Positions 33,802 through 52,879 of a DNA stretch of 64,000 nt are shown here, one piece after another. The position numbers and the translations under genes are program-made. The stretch is from Telopea speciosissima. Its lineage: Eukaryota; Streptophyta; Magnoliopsida; Proteales; Proteaceae. The notes beneath the pieces were generated by a model, which was not told the origin of the DNA, made no database searches, and saw only the letters and a program-made list of their open reading frames with translations. The number at the start of each line of letters is the position of its first letter. The first letter of the stretch is position 1. Location of the stretch: contig NC_057925.1 of assembly GCF_018873765.1 (NCBI RefSeq), forward strand, positions 62,132,470 to 62,196,469, given 5' to 3'.

Positions 33802-33833
33802 ATCACAACTGACATTTGTTTTGGAGGCTCGAG

Positions 33834-34021
33834 TAGGGTTTTAAAACACAAAATCAGGGATGGAATCGGTCATTAGGAATTCAGAATTGACCCAAATCGA
33901 TGCTTAAGAACCTTAGAATTGGTCTTTAGATCCATAAAACAGAAAATTGCTAGGGTTTTTGGGTGTGAATCGGCCCGCTCGGTGGAAATCGGGATCGGCT
34001 GATTTGATTCTTGAAACCCTG
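33834..34021. mobile_element. hAT-like MITE, second copy of the same family
   Basis: It begins TAGGGTTTTAAAACACAAAA and ends 'gattcttgaaaccctg'. Order and wording follow the copy at 33576. It ends about 140 bases before the candidate TATA box of the ribosomal protein S5 gene. No clean target duplication was found. Confidence 0.6.
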
Positions 34022-34163
34022 GGCGGTTGGGCCCGAGGCCCCGAGCCCAAGGTAGAAGTAAGAATTTCAACTGAGTGTAGAACGGGTCTGAACCAAGTCG
34101 ATGGAAGCAATAAAAAGGCCAAATAGAGGATCTACGGTCACTATAAACCGGTCGGTTTTGACG

Positions 34164-34229
34164 TATATAAGTATTGATCGAACCTCACTTAGTTGTTATT
34201 TTCTGCGAGTACGCATTTTAGGGTTTTAG
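34164..34229 (+). promoter_or_regulatory. TATA box and telo-box of the ribosomal protein S5 gene
   Basis: TATATAA at 34164-34170 lies 99 bases before the ATG. TTTTAGGGTTTTAG at about 34216-34229 contains the telo-box (AAACCCTAA on the other strand) that is typical of plant ribosomal protein promoters and leaders. Both are read directly; their use is inferred from the gene class. Confidence 0.6.
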
Positions 34230-34268
34230 ATTTAGAGGACTCAGAAACTCTGCTCTGCGTCGACGGCC

Positions 34269-40657
<6,389 letters not shown>

Positions 40658-41374
40658 GAGGCATATAGTTTACTGAGGTTGCTAATGGCACAAGTGATCG
40701 TTTTTATTTTGCTTCTGTTTCTTAAACTTTCCTGCAGAGTTGATTATACATGGATCTTTTCCAGTTTTGTGGTAGGTAATGTTGTTGCTAAATATATATT
40801 TTGGTCGTTTTTTATTGTTGTGGGATTCTCTATTTAAGAATCAAACATTAGATTATCTCATATAAGTGCTGCATAAGATGACTGATGGTGGGGCTTTAGT
40901 ATAAACTTTTCATCCTTGTGAACCTTGCATGCGGTGTTAGGACTCAACATCTCATTGGAATGACATGTTCTTGCTACAAATTTCATTACAGTAATGAAAC
41001 TGTGTTGAGCCTTAAAAGATCGCTGTTATGTCAGCTATAGCATGTGGAAAGATTGGGGGGGGGGGGGGGAGGGGGGGCAGTGAATAGTGAGGCATTATTG
41101 AGGGTTCGTCATTGTGAAATGATATGCATAAGAGATGGTATTCTATCTCTTGTCAACTCAGGTTTGGAAGTAGGAATTAGCTGAGGCCCCGATGATCTGG
41201 AGACCGAGTTACTAGACAGACGCTCCTCCTTTGACTCATTTTGACTAAAAAGGGTATATGCTAAATATCATACTCAAATACAATCGTGTACCCTGTTATC
41301 TGTCTTCATTCTGTGGTTGGAATTGAAGTTTTAATTGTGTAGTTGAAACTTGACCAGAGTGTAGTGTATGGAAA
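40658..41374. other. 3' flank of RPS5
   Basis: Likely 3' untranslated region up to a few hundred bases, then a G run near 41056-41076. No other gene is seen. Confidence 0.5.
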
Positions 41375-41468
41375 GAAATCCACTCAAGCCTCCATCCAAT
41401 GGCTAGAGGTACGTGGGGTGTGTGCCCGGATTCTGCCAGCCGTTTGATGCATGTTGGAGATGATCTGG
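41375..41468. repeat. Hairpin MITE, third copy of the 'ccattggatgc' family
   Basis: The left arm 'gaaatccactcaagcctcca' then 'tccaatggctagagg' pairs with the right arm 'gccagccgtttgatgcatg' then 'ttggagatgatctg'. Core words match 5793-5876 and 6250-6380. Confidence 0.5.
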
Positions 41469-41695
41469 GTCCAATAGTGAATTTGGTGAGCATATGCTAA
41501 TAAACAATTAGTCTAGTTTAAATTCAGAATTCTGAATTACTTTGTCAAATTGGTGTGAATAAGTTCTGATTGTCAGCACTGATGCATTGTATTTTGGTCT
41601 TTACAGTGGAGAGAATGGTTGTTTCCTGCTAGTTTTGCACTCCCAAACTGCCAAGCCAGTTCCATTAGGAATCTGCAAGGTGAAATTTTACTAAA

Positions 41696-41822
41696 GCTGT
41701 GTTTCAAATATGCATTCTCAGAATACATTGAGGCTTAAAATGCATTCTGAAGCGAGAAAAGATAGGAGAATCAGGATTCAGGATGTAGTATAGACCCTTG
41801 GTATATTCCTAGAAAACACAGC
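41696..41822. mobile_element. Small MITE with ends 'gctgtgttt'
   Basis: GCTGTGTTTCAAATATGCAT on the left and 'atattcctagaaaacacagc' on the right are inverted copies. The interior repeats 'gcattct'. About 127 bases, noncoding. Degenerate repeat DNA ('ggtatcagt', 'accgtggg') follows at 42250-42500. Confidence 0.55.
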
Positions 41823-42610
41823 CTAAATCTGGATGCAGTAGGGTTTCGTATTTTTATTTTTCGCGGACCCTGGTAGCTGAGCAATTTGATGCTCTTTGGG
41901 TGATGCCCTCATTGTAGAGGATCCAGATCCGTAAGTCTACACCTTTTCTACTCCATTCTCAGTTGTCATTCCCTTAAATTCTACACCCTTTTAACATCTC
42001 GTACATTTGTCATTCCCTTTAAATTCTACACCCTTTTAACCCCTTCTCAGGGTTTGAGGGAATCTGATAGGACTGGCCAATGCGGGCTGATCTTATATTG
42101 AAAGTATGGTTGAGCTTCTTTTTTGTTTTTTGTGCCAATTTTCATTGATTCTGGCTCAATCGGGATTGATCTATAGCAAATTCTGTTTTTTTTTTTTGTT
42201 TTTCGTTTTAAATTCCCTGAACCCAATGGCCCATGAGAGTGGGACCGTGGTTTTTATTTTTCCAGTAACAGGACCATGGTTTAAGGTATGGGTATCAGTA
42301 CTTGTATTGGTCTGGGCCAATATTGATACTGATATGTATTGGTTGAATCGCTCACCATTGATCCAATACAGTTGATTTGGAGTTATTCTGATAAACCTGA
42401 TACCGTGGGTCCGTGACTGTTATGTTCAACTCTGCTGGTATCAATTAAGTATCGGTATCAGGTACAACTGTACCAGCTATATACATATACGTCGACCAAT
42501 ACCTAAAATTCATGCTCCATGTGTCCATGACTCCATGACAGGGTACCACCTGAGCGTTGGTCTTCCCAAAAACCCGACCTCCGCAGCCAGTGAATACCCT
42601 GTTTAAATTT

Positions 42611-44098
42611 AGGTTGTGTTTGGTAGTCTAGAAGTTAGACATGGAGAGAAAAGAAAAGACAAGACAGAGAATGAAATGTAAAGGAAAAAAGTTTTTCTTT
42701 TGCAGTGTTTAGTTGTCTAGACATGGAGAGAAGAAAGGAAAAGAAATCCGTACAAAATTCGTACGGTTTTCTGGTATTCTTTCACGGATTTTTTTCTTCT
42801 CAAGTTCAATGTCTGTAGGTTCTTTTAAGTACTTTAGAATTGTGACACATGGCATTAGTTGATTTAACGATCAAAATTTAAAAATAAGTTTTTAAGTTTT
42901 AAGTTAAACTTGTTACAAAGTCATATTTTAACCTTACTTAATTAAGTCATACATTTATCTTAACCCTAGTTAACTATACCATTTGTAAGACGTTTCAAAA
43001 GGGGGTTTTTTTTTTTTATCGATTTTCTTCAATTAATGATTGAATTTAATCTTCTGCATGAAATCCATCGATTCTGCATACACCTTCCAGCTTATATCAG
43101 CCGCAGGACATAAACCCAATGAAGCATCGGCGGCGAAGCCGAATCTAGACCAACCATACTCAACGGCCAAACAAGCCAAGTGTACGAAGAGTTTTGGGGA
43201 ACCCCACGTCGAAAAACACTGTACCCTATTCTGGATATCTGGATGATTAAAACCAGATAGGGTTGTTGGGTCTTTGAACAGCAGGAACCTCAATCTCCAA
43301 GGAAGGAATAGGGATCTTCGACGTTATTGGAATTGGCTCCTCAGACCATACCTACCTTGTTTTTAATCCAGTTGTTTATTTGATTTTTCAGTATCTTATT
43401 TCAATGCTTCACGCAAGCTTTTATCTTATTCTTTCTTACTTTTCATTATAACATTCCATACTCATCCATGCTACCATTGCTACGCTGCTCTGATTTTATA
43501 TCTGCGACCAAAGCTAGGAGGAAGAACCATGGTTATTGGATTTCAGGTTGCTCCGAGAGTTGCAAGAGAGAGAGAAAGAGACAGAGAAAGAGTGCGATTA
43601 GGTTCGAACTAGGAGGAAGAACCGACGAACCATGATTCCAAATCATAAAAACAGAGCTGTGCTCTGAAACAGAGTTCATGTCGGATTTTCAGGCGTGTTT
43701 CAAGGGAGCCGCTGCTTCAATGGGAATAGCACGCAGGAGTTGTGTTTTCTTTTCTCCGGCAACGGCCATGCGAGAACCAATTCAAATGATAAAAATCCTT
43801 TTTTGAATCGTTTTTCAAATGGTTTGATCAATCAGGGTTAGGATAGAGGTATGGTGTGGTTAACTAGGATTAGGATATGGATTGGGGTAACTAGGATTAG
43901 ATAAGAACTTAAATGCTTGTTTTTAAATTCTGCCAGTTAGATTAAATAATGCCACATGTCACGATTGTAAGGGTTTTTTAAGAACTCACAGATTTTAAAC
44001 TCCAAAAGAGAAAAATCCATCTTTTTCACAGCCAAAGGAAACTTTTTATCTTTTTGTTTTTTCTCAACATGTCCTTCGCTTTCAAACCACAAAAAAAC
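42611..44098. mobile_element. Mutator-like element with long terminal inverted repeats and non-transposase interior
   Basis: The left arm (42611 to about 43015) and right arm (about 43790 to 44098) are inverted copies. Shared blocks in order are 'gtttggtagtctagaagtta' with 'gtttgaaagcgaaggacat', 'cacggatttttttcttctc' with 'gatggatttttctcttttg', 'gacacatggcattagttga' with 'gacatgtggcattatttaa', and 'aaccctagttaactatacca' with a close match. The interior (43016-43790) is richer in G and C and carries no transposase motif. Long inverted ends with a foreign-looking core are the Pack-MULE pattern. The right end is about 400 bases upstream of the WD40 gene start. The target duplication was not resolved. 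Confidence 0.65.
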
Positions 44099-44501
44099 CG
44101 CATAAAAGAGTTTTAAGTGGTTATGGGTTCAAACCACCTTGGGGTCTATCCCCATCCCCCTACCCCTATTAAAGCTCTCTAATTCCAACCAAAAAAAAAA
44201 AAAAAAAAAAACCGCAACACAAAGAGGCAAAGAGGAAACAAACAGAAAATCAATTTTACTCACATTTATGACGTCCTACAAGTAAGGCTCGTCTTCCCTG
44301 TCTTCTTCGAACACAAAACACCGATCAAACAAGTCTTTCTTCCTTGACCGTCCGTCTCCTTCTCTACGTAAACAAAATCCAGATTTTTCTGACACGACGA
44401 AAGGGGAAGAAAAATCTCTCTCTCTCTATCTCTATCTCCCCTTTCTTCTCCCTACGATCTCCCTCTTTTCCTCCCCCGTTCCACCCACCCAGTGTGGTGC
44501 A

Positions 44502-47500
44502 ATGGCCGACAGGAAATTGATGGTGATGAACTGGGACGGGTTGGGAGACGATGACGACCAATTCTTCGAGTCCTTCGATCGGATGTCCACCGTCCTGGCA
44601 ATGGACATGGCCTCTTCTGGTTCCGATGACGACGAGGACGAAGACTACGACGACAACCGCATGTCCTTTGCGTCATGTATTTCAGCTCCACCAGAGGAAT
44701 TCCGCGGCTTCACCACTGCAGCGGCACCCAGCAGAAGAATCTCCAAAATGTCTGAAGACTACGATATGTGGATGGCCGAACCAGGTTCCATCAAGGAGCG
44801 CCGCAAGAAGCTTCTCCAAGGCATGGGTTTGGCCGGCGCCGCCTCTATAAAACCCGGCGTTTCTCTAACCAAGGTCGCCACCACAGAAATAGAACAACAA
44901 GAACAAAAGCAAATAGAACCTTCACCTTCTCCTTTGGCTCGTACATTGATTGTTCGATCAAGATCAGATGGAAATGTGGCATCTTCCTTCATGATTGCCC
45001 AGCAAAGAATGGAGGAACTTCTTGGTATTTCATCGAAGCATCATCTTCTCCGAACCAATTCCGGGTTTTCATCGTCAAGAGACCGCAAGTCGCAGTTACG
45101 GAGCCCTAACTCTGTTAATCTTACTCTTGATCGATGTGGAAGACGTGCAGATGCATCGCTGTCATCTAGGACATTTAATGGGAAAGGTAGTAGGTTTTTT
45201 GTGATAAAGAATCTGGACACAGGAAAGGAATTCATTGTCAATGAATTTGATGATGAGGGTATGTGGAACAGAGTCAGTGATCTTCAAACAGGGAAGCAAT
45301 TGAGCAGAGAGGAATTCGAGAAGAGTGTGGGGTTTTCCCCAATCGTTAAGGAGTTGATGCGGAGAGAAAATGTGCGTAGAGATCCCACATTGGCAGTCAC
45401 TGAGAGGAAGGCCAGTATGAATCTACAGAATCTAAATCCCATAATTGGAAGGAGTTTGAGAAAGAGCAAGAGAAGAGGAGCTGCATGGTTGAAGAACATA
45501 AAGGGTGTCGCCAATTCGGTAACTGGACGAATCGGTGACATGGACCAAAGGTCGATGAAGAACTCATCACAGTGGACCAAAGTCCGTCAACAAGGGAAAT
45601 CATACAAGGAGCTCACAGGTTTATATATGTCCCAAGAAATCCAAGCTCATCAGGGCTCGATTTGGACAATGAGGTTTAGCTTTGATGCTCATTACCTTGC
45701 GAGCGCAGGAGAAGATCGTGTGATTCATGTGTGGGAAGTGATCGATTGTGATGTGATGTCGTCAGCTTCGAGGTCGCCAGAAGAAGGGAGTAATACTTGT
45801 TCCACCCCAATCCATCCCATGGCGTCTGCAATTGTTTCCAACCAACAAGATCGACCACCTCTTGAAGAGGCTCAGGTGATGTCATCGGAGAAGAAGAGGA
45901 AAGGGAAATTATTGTCCAGCAGCAAGAAGGGTGCAATCCCTGACTACGTGATGATGCCAGACACTGTTTTCTCCCTTTCGGAGAGGCCTGTTTGCTCTTT
46001 CCAAGGTCATCTTGATGATGTCTTGGATCTCTCTTGGTCCAAATCTCAGGTTAGCCTCCTCTCTTTCTCTTAATGAGGCCTTTGTTTTTTTATATAGGTA
46101 AATTTCAAATCTCCCTTCCCACCTACTATACAATTACAATCGTTCGCTTTAAAGTATAGCTGTATTGTTCATTCTCTTTAACCACGATTTAGAATTGAGA
46201 TCGTCACTTGGATGGGGTATTTGGGACCCACAAATTCTTCAGGTTTAGAGTTGAGATCTTCATGGTGTTGGGGTGCTAGGGACTGAGGTTGAGAAGATGA
46301 GATGATAAATATACGGTAAATAAATAGTGGCTCCAGATGTTTAAGATCATGGGTGAAATGAAAGACTAAAGCTCTATTCAGTATTATTTCTTGGAATGCA
46401 TTATCGACCTAGAATGCATTCCAAGAATTCATATCCCTTGTGTCTAGTATGCATTCTAGGTTGATAATGCATTCTAAGAATTCATACCAAACTTAGATTT
46501 TGTCTTCCGTCCATGATCTTCTCAACCTCAATATTTTGTTGGTCCCAGACACCCTACCTCCTAAAGATCTCAACTTTAAATCGTGATTAAAGAGAATATA
46601 ATATACAGTTATACATTATCGACCTAGAATGCATACCAAACACAGTATTAATTGTGCCATGTAGCATATATCAAATGAGACTGAAATTTTGGTGGACAGG
46701 TACATCTGAAAATCCACTACCTACATGTCAAGTTTCAATCTTAACAAAGTTGGTTAAGTGACAAAATAAAATATTAAAAATTTAGGACTAGCTATAAAGA
46801 TGGTGCACTTGTGAGGCTGTGATGCTTGGGCTACTGAGATTATCCATGCCAATATAATGGAAGGTTTATGATGAATTTGAATATGATATTTGACACATGA
46901 CCATTCTTATAAATTGTTCCTTATATATAAAACACTAATAATTATCATATCACCCTTTCATGTCGCTGGTTCCGTATAGATATCCCATGGATAGCCTCAT
47001 CCATGAAATCTTTTTTGCCAAAATATAGTATCATCACTGGTATTAGTTTGTTATATACAACTTTGCTAAACTATATCCTAGGTGATTTTGTTAGGCAATG
47101 ACATATATGAGTCTATGATTGTGCAGCAATTACTTTCTTCTTCCATGGACAAAACTGTTAGGCTATGGGACATGGAAAGCAAGACTTGTTTGAAGCTGTT
47201 TGCGCACAATGATTATGGTGAGATGTGTGACATACTTTGTTATAATTTGAACATAATAATGCAGTATTTATTTTGTCTAGTTTTTCATTGCCATCTCTTT
47301 TATTTGTTTGGCAGTTACTTGTATACAATTTAACCCAATAGATGATAGCTACTTCATCAGTGGTTCATTGGATGCAAAGGTTAGATTATGGAGTATACCG
47401 GATCGACAAGTTGTGGACTGGACTGATCTTCATGAAATGGTCACTGCTACTTGCTACACTCCTGATGGACAGGTCCACTTATATTAATTTTGATCTCTTT

Positions 47501-50500
47501 CTTTACAAATATTGTTTGGTACTAAATGAAGTTAAATATTGATGCTTACCTAGAAGTGGTTAAAAACTATGTAACTTATTGTCACCGTATTGGTGAAATT
47601 TGTTTTTTTTTTTTTTGTATTCATGTATTATTTCAGCCACGTAGCTACTCAAATGGGGTTAAAATTTTGTGGATAGAAAAACCTGTGATTCGTTATTTAT
47701 ATAGGGTGCATAGGACTATAACGGGGTGCATAAACATGCATGAGAGGATATGTCATTGCATGAATGGGGAAATAATTGAATTTAAGACTGAAATTTGACA
47801 TGTGACTAATCCAGGCAATTCCCTCGATGTCCAATGGTTGGATTTGTCACAATATTTTTTCACATGATAGAATGAAAACCATAGTTAAAATGCATTTGTC
47901 ACCAATGTGGTGATAACAAATTTTTTCCAAACTTAATTGTGATATAAAGAGATTTTGGGTGAATTCCTATGGTTCCCAAAATTTGATCAAGTTTTCAAAA
48001 AACTAGATATTTGACATTGTCAATAGAAACTACTCAAATTGAGGAATGTGCTGATTGAGTTTAGATATTTTCCTTAATCAATTGATAATCATGTACTTGA
48101 TTTATATACAATGTTAAGTTTCTTTTGTTGTGATTTTTCTTTGTCTTCTTTTCACATTGAAGGGTGCATTGGTAGGTTCACATACAGGGACTTGTCGTTT
48201 GTACAACACATCCGGTATGTTCCATTCTGATAATTTCCTTTTGTTTCTAAAACTCATTGTTTGGTACATCATACTATGTTATTGAAGAAATTCTTGTTAT
48301 TGTTATTACATAATTTGGATATAAGAGTGTTCAGAGAGTTCTCATTTATTGGTAGACATCAACAAAATGTTCTAATTTGAGAGACTTTCAATGCTATACA
48401 TGTATGGACATGCTATTGTGTTCTTTTCTTTCGAAAGTTTAAAATGGATGTCTTAAAAATATTTAGCATTTTTAGCACAATCATTCTTGATATGTTCAAA
48501 ACATGTTGCCAATATGGAGATTGAATATATTGATATCAAGATTTATTATTTATGTGCAATACTTTTACAAATCATCTTTTAAAATTCATTGACATTTGTT
48601 TTTCACCTCTCAATTTTATGATCTTTCAGAATGTAAATTAAACCAAAAAGGTCAAATAGATCTCCATACCAAAAAGAAGACTCAAGGGAAAAAGATTACT
48701 GGCTTCGTGGTAGCTCCTAACCTCCTTTTAATTATCCTTATGAAAATTTGAGAATATATATTTATTTATATCTTATTATATTTTTTTTAAACACTAATGA
48801 CAATGTACCGTGTTTCTATTTTTACAATATGTCTGTTCAAAAATTTTTCTACTGTTTGAGTATTATAATTTTGACTGGTGCCCTTCAAACAGTTTGTCCC
48901 AACTAATCCATCAGAGGTGCTGATAACCTCTGCCGATTCACGGATCCGAATATTCGACGGTTCTGAAATCGTTCACAAATTTAGAGGTATTATTTATTTT
49001 TAATCTTATTATTATGAATTTGTCATATATAGGTATAATACATTTTGGTAACCCAAATCAAAACATATAACTAAATTGAATAAATGAAACAAAATAAGAA
49101 ACATCATCCAATTGGTCTCACTTGGTTGTATGCCAAAGTTCTGCCCAAGTGTACAATTATCACTATCTTGATCTAACATTTCATATAAGGACATGAGACT
49201 CATCGAGTAGTTTGCGTCTATGTTTTTGTTTTGATACTAACCATTGTATACAAATTGAGAAAAATAATTAGAGGAAAAACTATTGCATTGTTAGAAAATG
49301 ATGATAAAAAATTAAGTAACTTAAGAAACCTAAAGAACAAAAATTCATCAGAAGCTACAATTTCTATCATATGAATATGCACCATTCAAGTCTTAGTTCC
49401 ATTTTCTTTTATTGTTAATTCAATTTACCCAAAATAAAAATAGATTGGACAATGCTAATTTGATACACTATCACATGTATTTACATAGATTTCTAAAAAA
49501 CTAGTTATGAAGAAAATAGTCATTAAATATACAAATGTATTTAATCTAATTAGTACCAATTTATAATTTTTTTAAAGAGCCCTTTAGTTGAATTGTATAT
49601 AATTCAACAAATTAGTATGCATGTAGATGACAACAGAGGAATCTTAGTAGTTGTTGGGATATCACTAGATACCAAACCAATAGAAGGATGAGCCCCTCTC
49701 AGCCCACTTCAATTCTTGTAGTTAATATCTACTGACATCATGAACATATTAAACATTGTTTTTAACTAAATTTGTCCAATCCATGTGATTCATTGGGTTT
49801 CAACAAGGATGGTGTTGGCACAAAACTGGCTGGCTATCTACTTTATTAAATTTACATGGATGTTGTCTCTCTTAATACTTTAGCTCTCAACAATATAATT
49901 TTAATTGATTAAGATAGTTTATGTATGTATGTATGTATGTATGTATTTATGTACATAACTTTGCTACAAATCTAACGTATGCTATTGGTGGACAGGTTTC
50001 CGCAACACAAGTAGTCAAATATCTGCATCATTCACTACTGACGGGAAATATGTTGTAAGCGCAAGTGAAGATTCTCAAATATATGTATGGAGACGAGATG
50101 AAATAAAAAATATAGGTGGTGGAAAAAGCAAAAAGATTACTACACGGTCTCTCGAGCAATTCCATTGCAAAGATGTTTCAGTTGCAATTCCATGGCCTGG
50201 ATCTACCAAGTATGAACCACCGACAGTTCCATTGCTATCAAAGAGACACTCAAAACGTTCCATTTTGCCATTACTTCCATCTTCAAGTGCCTCAAGTTCA
50301 ATGCTTGAGGAATATTCATCCATGCTCAACAACAACAATAGAAAAAATCTCCCACCTCTTCCTAAGAACAACAACATATTAGAGAGAGCATCATCGTGCA
50401 TAGATGAGAGGCTTACTAAAGCACCTTCTAGGTTAGACTCGGGCATTAGTGTGAGCTCTTCATTTAGTTCAGATTCTGGTTATTTGAAGTATGGTGATTC

Positions 50501-50723
50501 ACCTTCCAGTTTTGCTTTAGGCAAGTTTTCATCTTCATCTTCATCTTCATCTCTGTCATGGTTCGACGGTGGCAACAACACTGGGAATAATTGCATACAA
50601 GCAACAGCATGGGGTCTTGTGGTTGTGGCAGCAGGGTTGGGTGGCGAACTTAGAATATATCAAAACTTTGGGCTACCAGTTCGGTTAAGTCGTCAAAGCA
50701 ATCTCTTTAAAGACCATTCATAA
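44502..50723 (+). CDS. WD40-repeat protein, WDR44-like plant family
   Basis: The exons are 44502-46049, 47127-47217, 47315-47472, 48163-48214, 48630-48709, 48893-48986 and 49996-50723, all GT-AG, 2751 bases (916 residues). The N-terminal half is acidic ('DDDDQFF', '[12 protein letters not shown]') and has the family motif '[17 protein letters not shown]' (about 92-108). About seven WD40 units follow from residue 380: '[20 protein letters not shown]', '[15 protein letters not shown]', '[15 protein letters not shown]', '[15 protein letters not shown]', '[13 protein letters not shown]', '[12 protein letters not shown]' and '[15 protein letters not shown]'. A Ser-rich tail ends in '[20 protein letters not shown]'. 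Such propellers are protein-docking scaffolds; the plant function is not established to my knowledge. Intron 1 holds a foldback element (46150-46612), intron 6 a TATG microsatellite near 49921. Confidence 0.92.
46150..46612. repeat. Foldback element with nested MITE in WD40 intron 1
   Basis: The left arm 'gctgtattgttcattctctt' (46158) to about 46320 is inverted at 46505-46612, sharing 'ctctttaaccacgattta', 'ttgagatc', 'gggacc' and 'gaggttgagaagat'. Between the arms lies a second hairpin (46390-46490) built on 'cattatcgacctagaatgc'. Both structures are noncoding and within the intron. Confidence 0.55.
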
Positions 50724-51849
50724 CATCTTTAATAGAAATGAGCGTCTTTTCTCTCTCTCTCTTTTTTGTTTATAGGGGGAGGGGGGGTGCGATGACTTCT
50801 ATATGTATGATATAATTGTTATAAGAAAAATGGATCATATAAAATGTAGAGTTGAGAGCAATTTCCCCCCCCTCTATAATTGATTGAATAATGTCGAAGC
50901 AATTGTTGATTTCCACTTTCTAACAATGGAGTTTTTCCTTGACCTACAATACAATCAAGGAATATACACTTCCTAGTTCCATTAGAGCTTGAACTATGTT
51001 CTCCATCAACCTTTGCATATGTTCTAAAGTTTTTACCTGATTGATCTTCGCCACCTTTCACAATAAAGGTTCAACTATGGGTTTGGAAACCTTGTTGGTA
51101 GATCTACCCCAATATGATTTAATGATTATATCTGTAGGTATTTCCAACATTTGGATCTACATGTGTTAAGCTTTAGACATATCAATTGTCACAACATTTC
51201 ACAATACAATGGGGAGAATTAAATACACGATAGGCCACATGATTATGGAAAACGTTTTAAGTGTTGTCATTTGTATTGGAAATTGTGCTTATATAAGAGC
51301 AAATACATAATGGTTTTTTAAATTGGATCAAAGGGGGAGCCGAAAAATTGTTCGACTTCAGTTCAAATCGGCTCAGATCTTCTTTTTTTACCAAAACAAA
51401 TTCCGATTTTTTTTACCAAAGGAAGAAATAATAAATAAATGCTAAAACTCAACATAGTAATAATAATAACAAATGCAACCCGTTTAACAGCTTAATTTTT
51501 GTCCTGTTTTTGAAGAGGATGGTCTTTAGTGGAGACTAGACTAAGGGTCTATTTGGTATCATTTTTCATTTTATTTATGGTGCATTTAAAAAAAATTATT
51601 AATAAAAAGTTTTTTTATAAAAAAAAATTAAAACTGTTTGGTAACTATTAGACATAATAGAGTATAGAATGAGATACTGTTTGGAAAGTAGTTATGCGTA
51701 AACAACTTTTAGTGATAGGTGAATAAATTCCCCCATCACCCATCTTCTTGTACTGCCCAACACTTGGCATGCATAGGGCCACTGGTGCAACCCCGCTCTT
51801 TCTCTCTCTCTCTCTTTTGGTAAAGGCAATTTATTAATGCTGGAACAAG
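50724..51849. other. 3' flank of the WD40 gene, otherwise empty
   Basis: Likely 3' untranslated region first, with CT and G runs at 50745-50790. Around 51545-51670 'gggtctatttggtatca' and 'actgtttggtaactatta' look like ends of small AT-rich MITEs. No gene was recognised. Confidence 0.4.
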
Positions 51850-52830
51850 GTCCCAGAAAGTCTCAATACAAGAGAAGATCTAAACAATGTGGTGGGGGGA
51901 TTGATGCCAAACAAAATGTTGTTGAGCCGAAGCTCCTAATGAAGCTAAGTAGTCCACAACAGCGTTGCCTTCCCTCAGAGTATGTTTAAATTGGATGTCC
52001 TCGAACCCAAGCGCAAGGCGAGAACAATCAACAATAATGGGAGCAATTTTCCAAGGCACAACAACAGAGACTTTATTGAGGATGTTGATGACTAGAAGGT
52101 TATCGCTCTCAATGATTAGATTCTGGAAGTTCAAAGAGAGAGCCATAGTGATGGTGTTTCTGATTGCAAGAGCTTCAACAACAAGCACAAAATTCCACCC
52201 GAAATCAATTGCGAAAGAACAAATGAAGGATGCTTCCAAGCTACGACAAACTCCACCAATACCAGCACTACCTGGGTTTCCTTTGCTCACACCGTCAACA
52301 TTGAATTTGACAAAGAAGGGTGTAAGGGGGATCCATCTGATAAATCTATGAGGGCGCTCTTCCTGATTCCTGTGTAATGGAATGTGGTCTTTAACTCTAA
52401 TGATTGCTCACCTAATATTGATGTCTTGTTTGAAGGATTGGTTCCTAAATATGAGATCCCAATAAGCAGTCCACACATTCCAAATGATGTTGCAAAAATA
52501 GGCCATCCTAATGTTGCTGTCTCTATTGTTCCTGTTCAAGTTCTCAATGAAGTAAAGGATGATGTTAGAGAACTGTTGATCATTAAATTGCTAATGCATA
52601 TCAAAAAGACGCCACAAGTGCTAAGTGAACGGACAATCCAAGAAGAGATGATTGGTTAATTGTTCTTGACTTTGACATAAGGAGCACAATGGATTTAAGT
52701 TCAGAACCCTCCTTATAAGAAAATCTGGGAGAGGAAGCCTATTAAGCAAGATCTTCCAAATCAGATGTTGAACCTTGGGGACAGTAGGTAAATGCCAAAT
52801 TTTTAGACACGTCGAGTTCGGATTGTGATC
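51850..52830 (-). mobile_element. L1-type LINE 3' remnant: zinc-binding RT domain and RNase H
   Basis: Read on the minus strand, 52790-52560 gives 'PTVPKVQHLIWKILLNRLPL', 'LIRRVLNLNPLCSLCQSQEQ' and 'NHLFLDCPF', the zf-RVT domain that follows reverse transcriptase in plant LINEs. It is interrupted by in-frame stops (after CPFT and shortly after). 52330-51880 gives an RNase H domain: 'FKVDGVSKGNPGSAGIGG'-type start (as KFNVDGVSKGNPGSAG), 'VEALAIRNTITMAL', 'IIESDNLLVINIL', 'FKHTLREGNAVVDYLASLGA'. The catalytic D-E-D-D set appears present. 'aataaattgcctttacc' follows at 51825. The 5' part is missing, as is usual for LINE copies. Confidence 0.8.
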
Positions 52831-52879
52831 AAGACCTTTGATGGCAATACTATATGTCGATTGTGATCAAGACCTTTTA

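Noticed and set aside
43033-43293. Open frames on both strands inside the Mutator-like element
   Set aside because: Both products are unfamiliar; kept only as a hint of captured sequence, not called as genes.
51965-52351. Plus-strand 128-codon frame
   Set aside because: It is antisense to the LINE RNase H domain, which explains the open frame.
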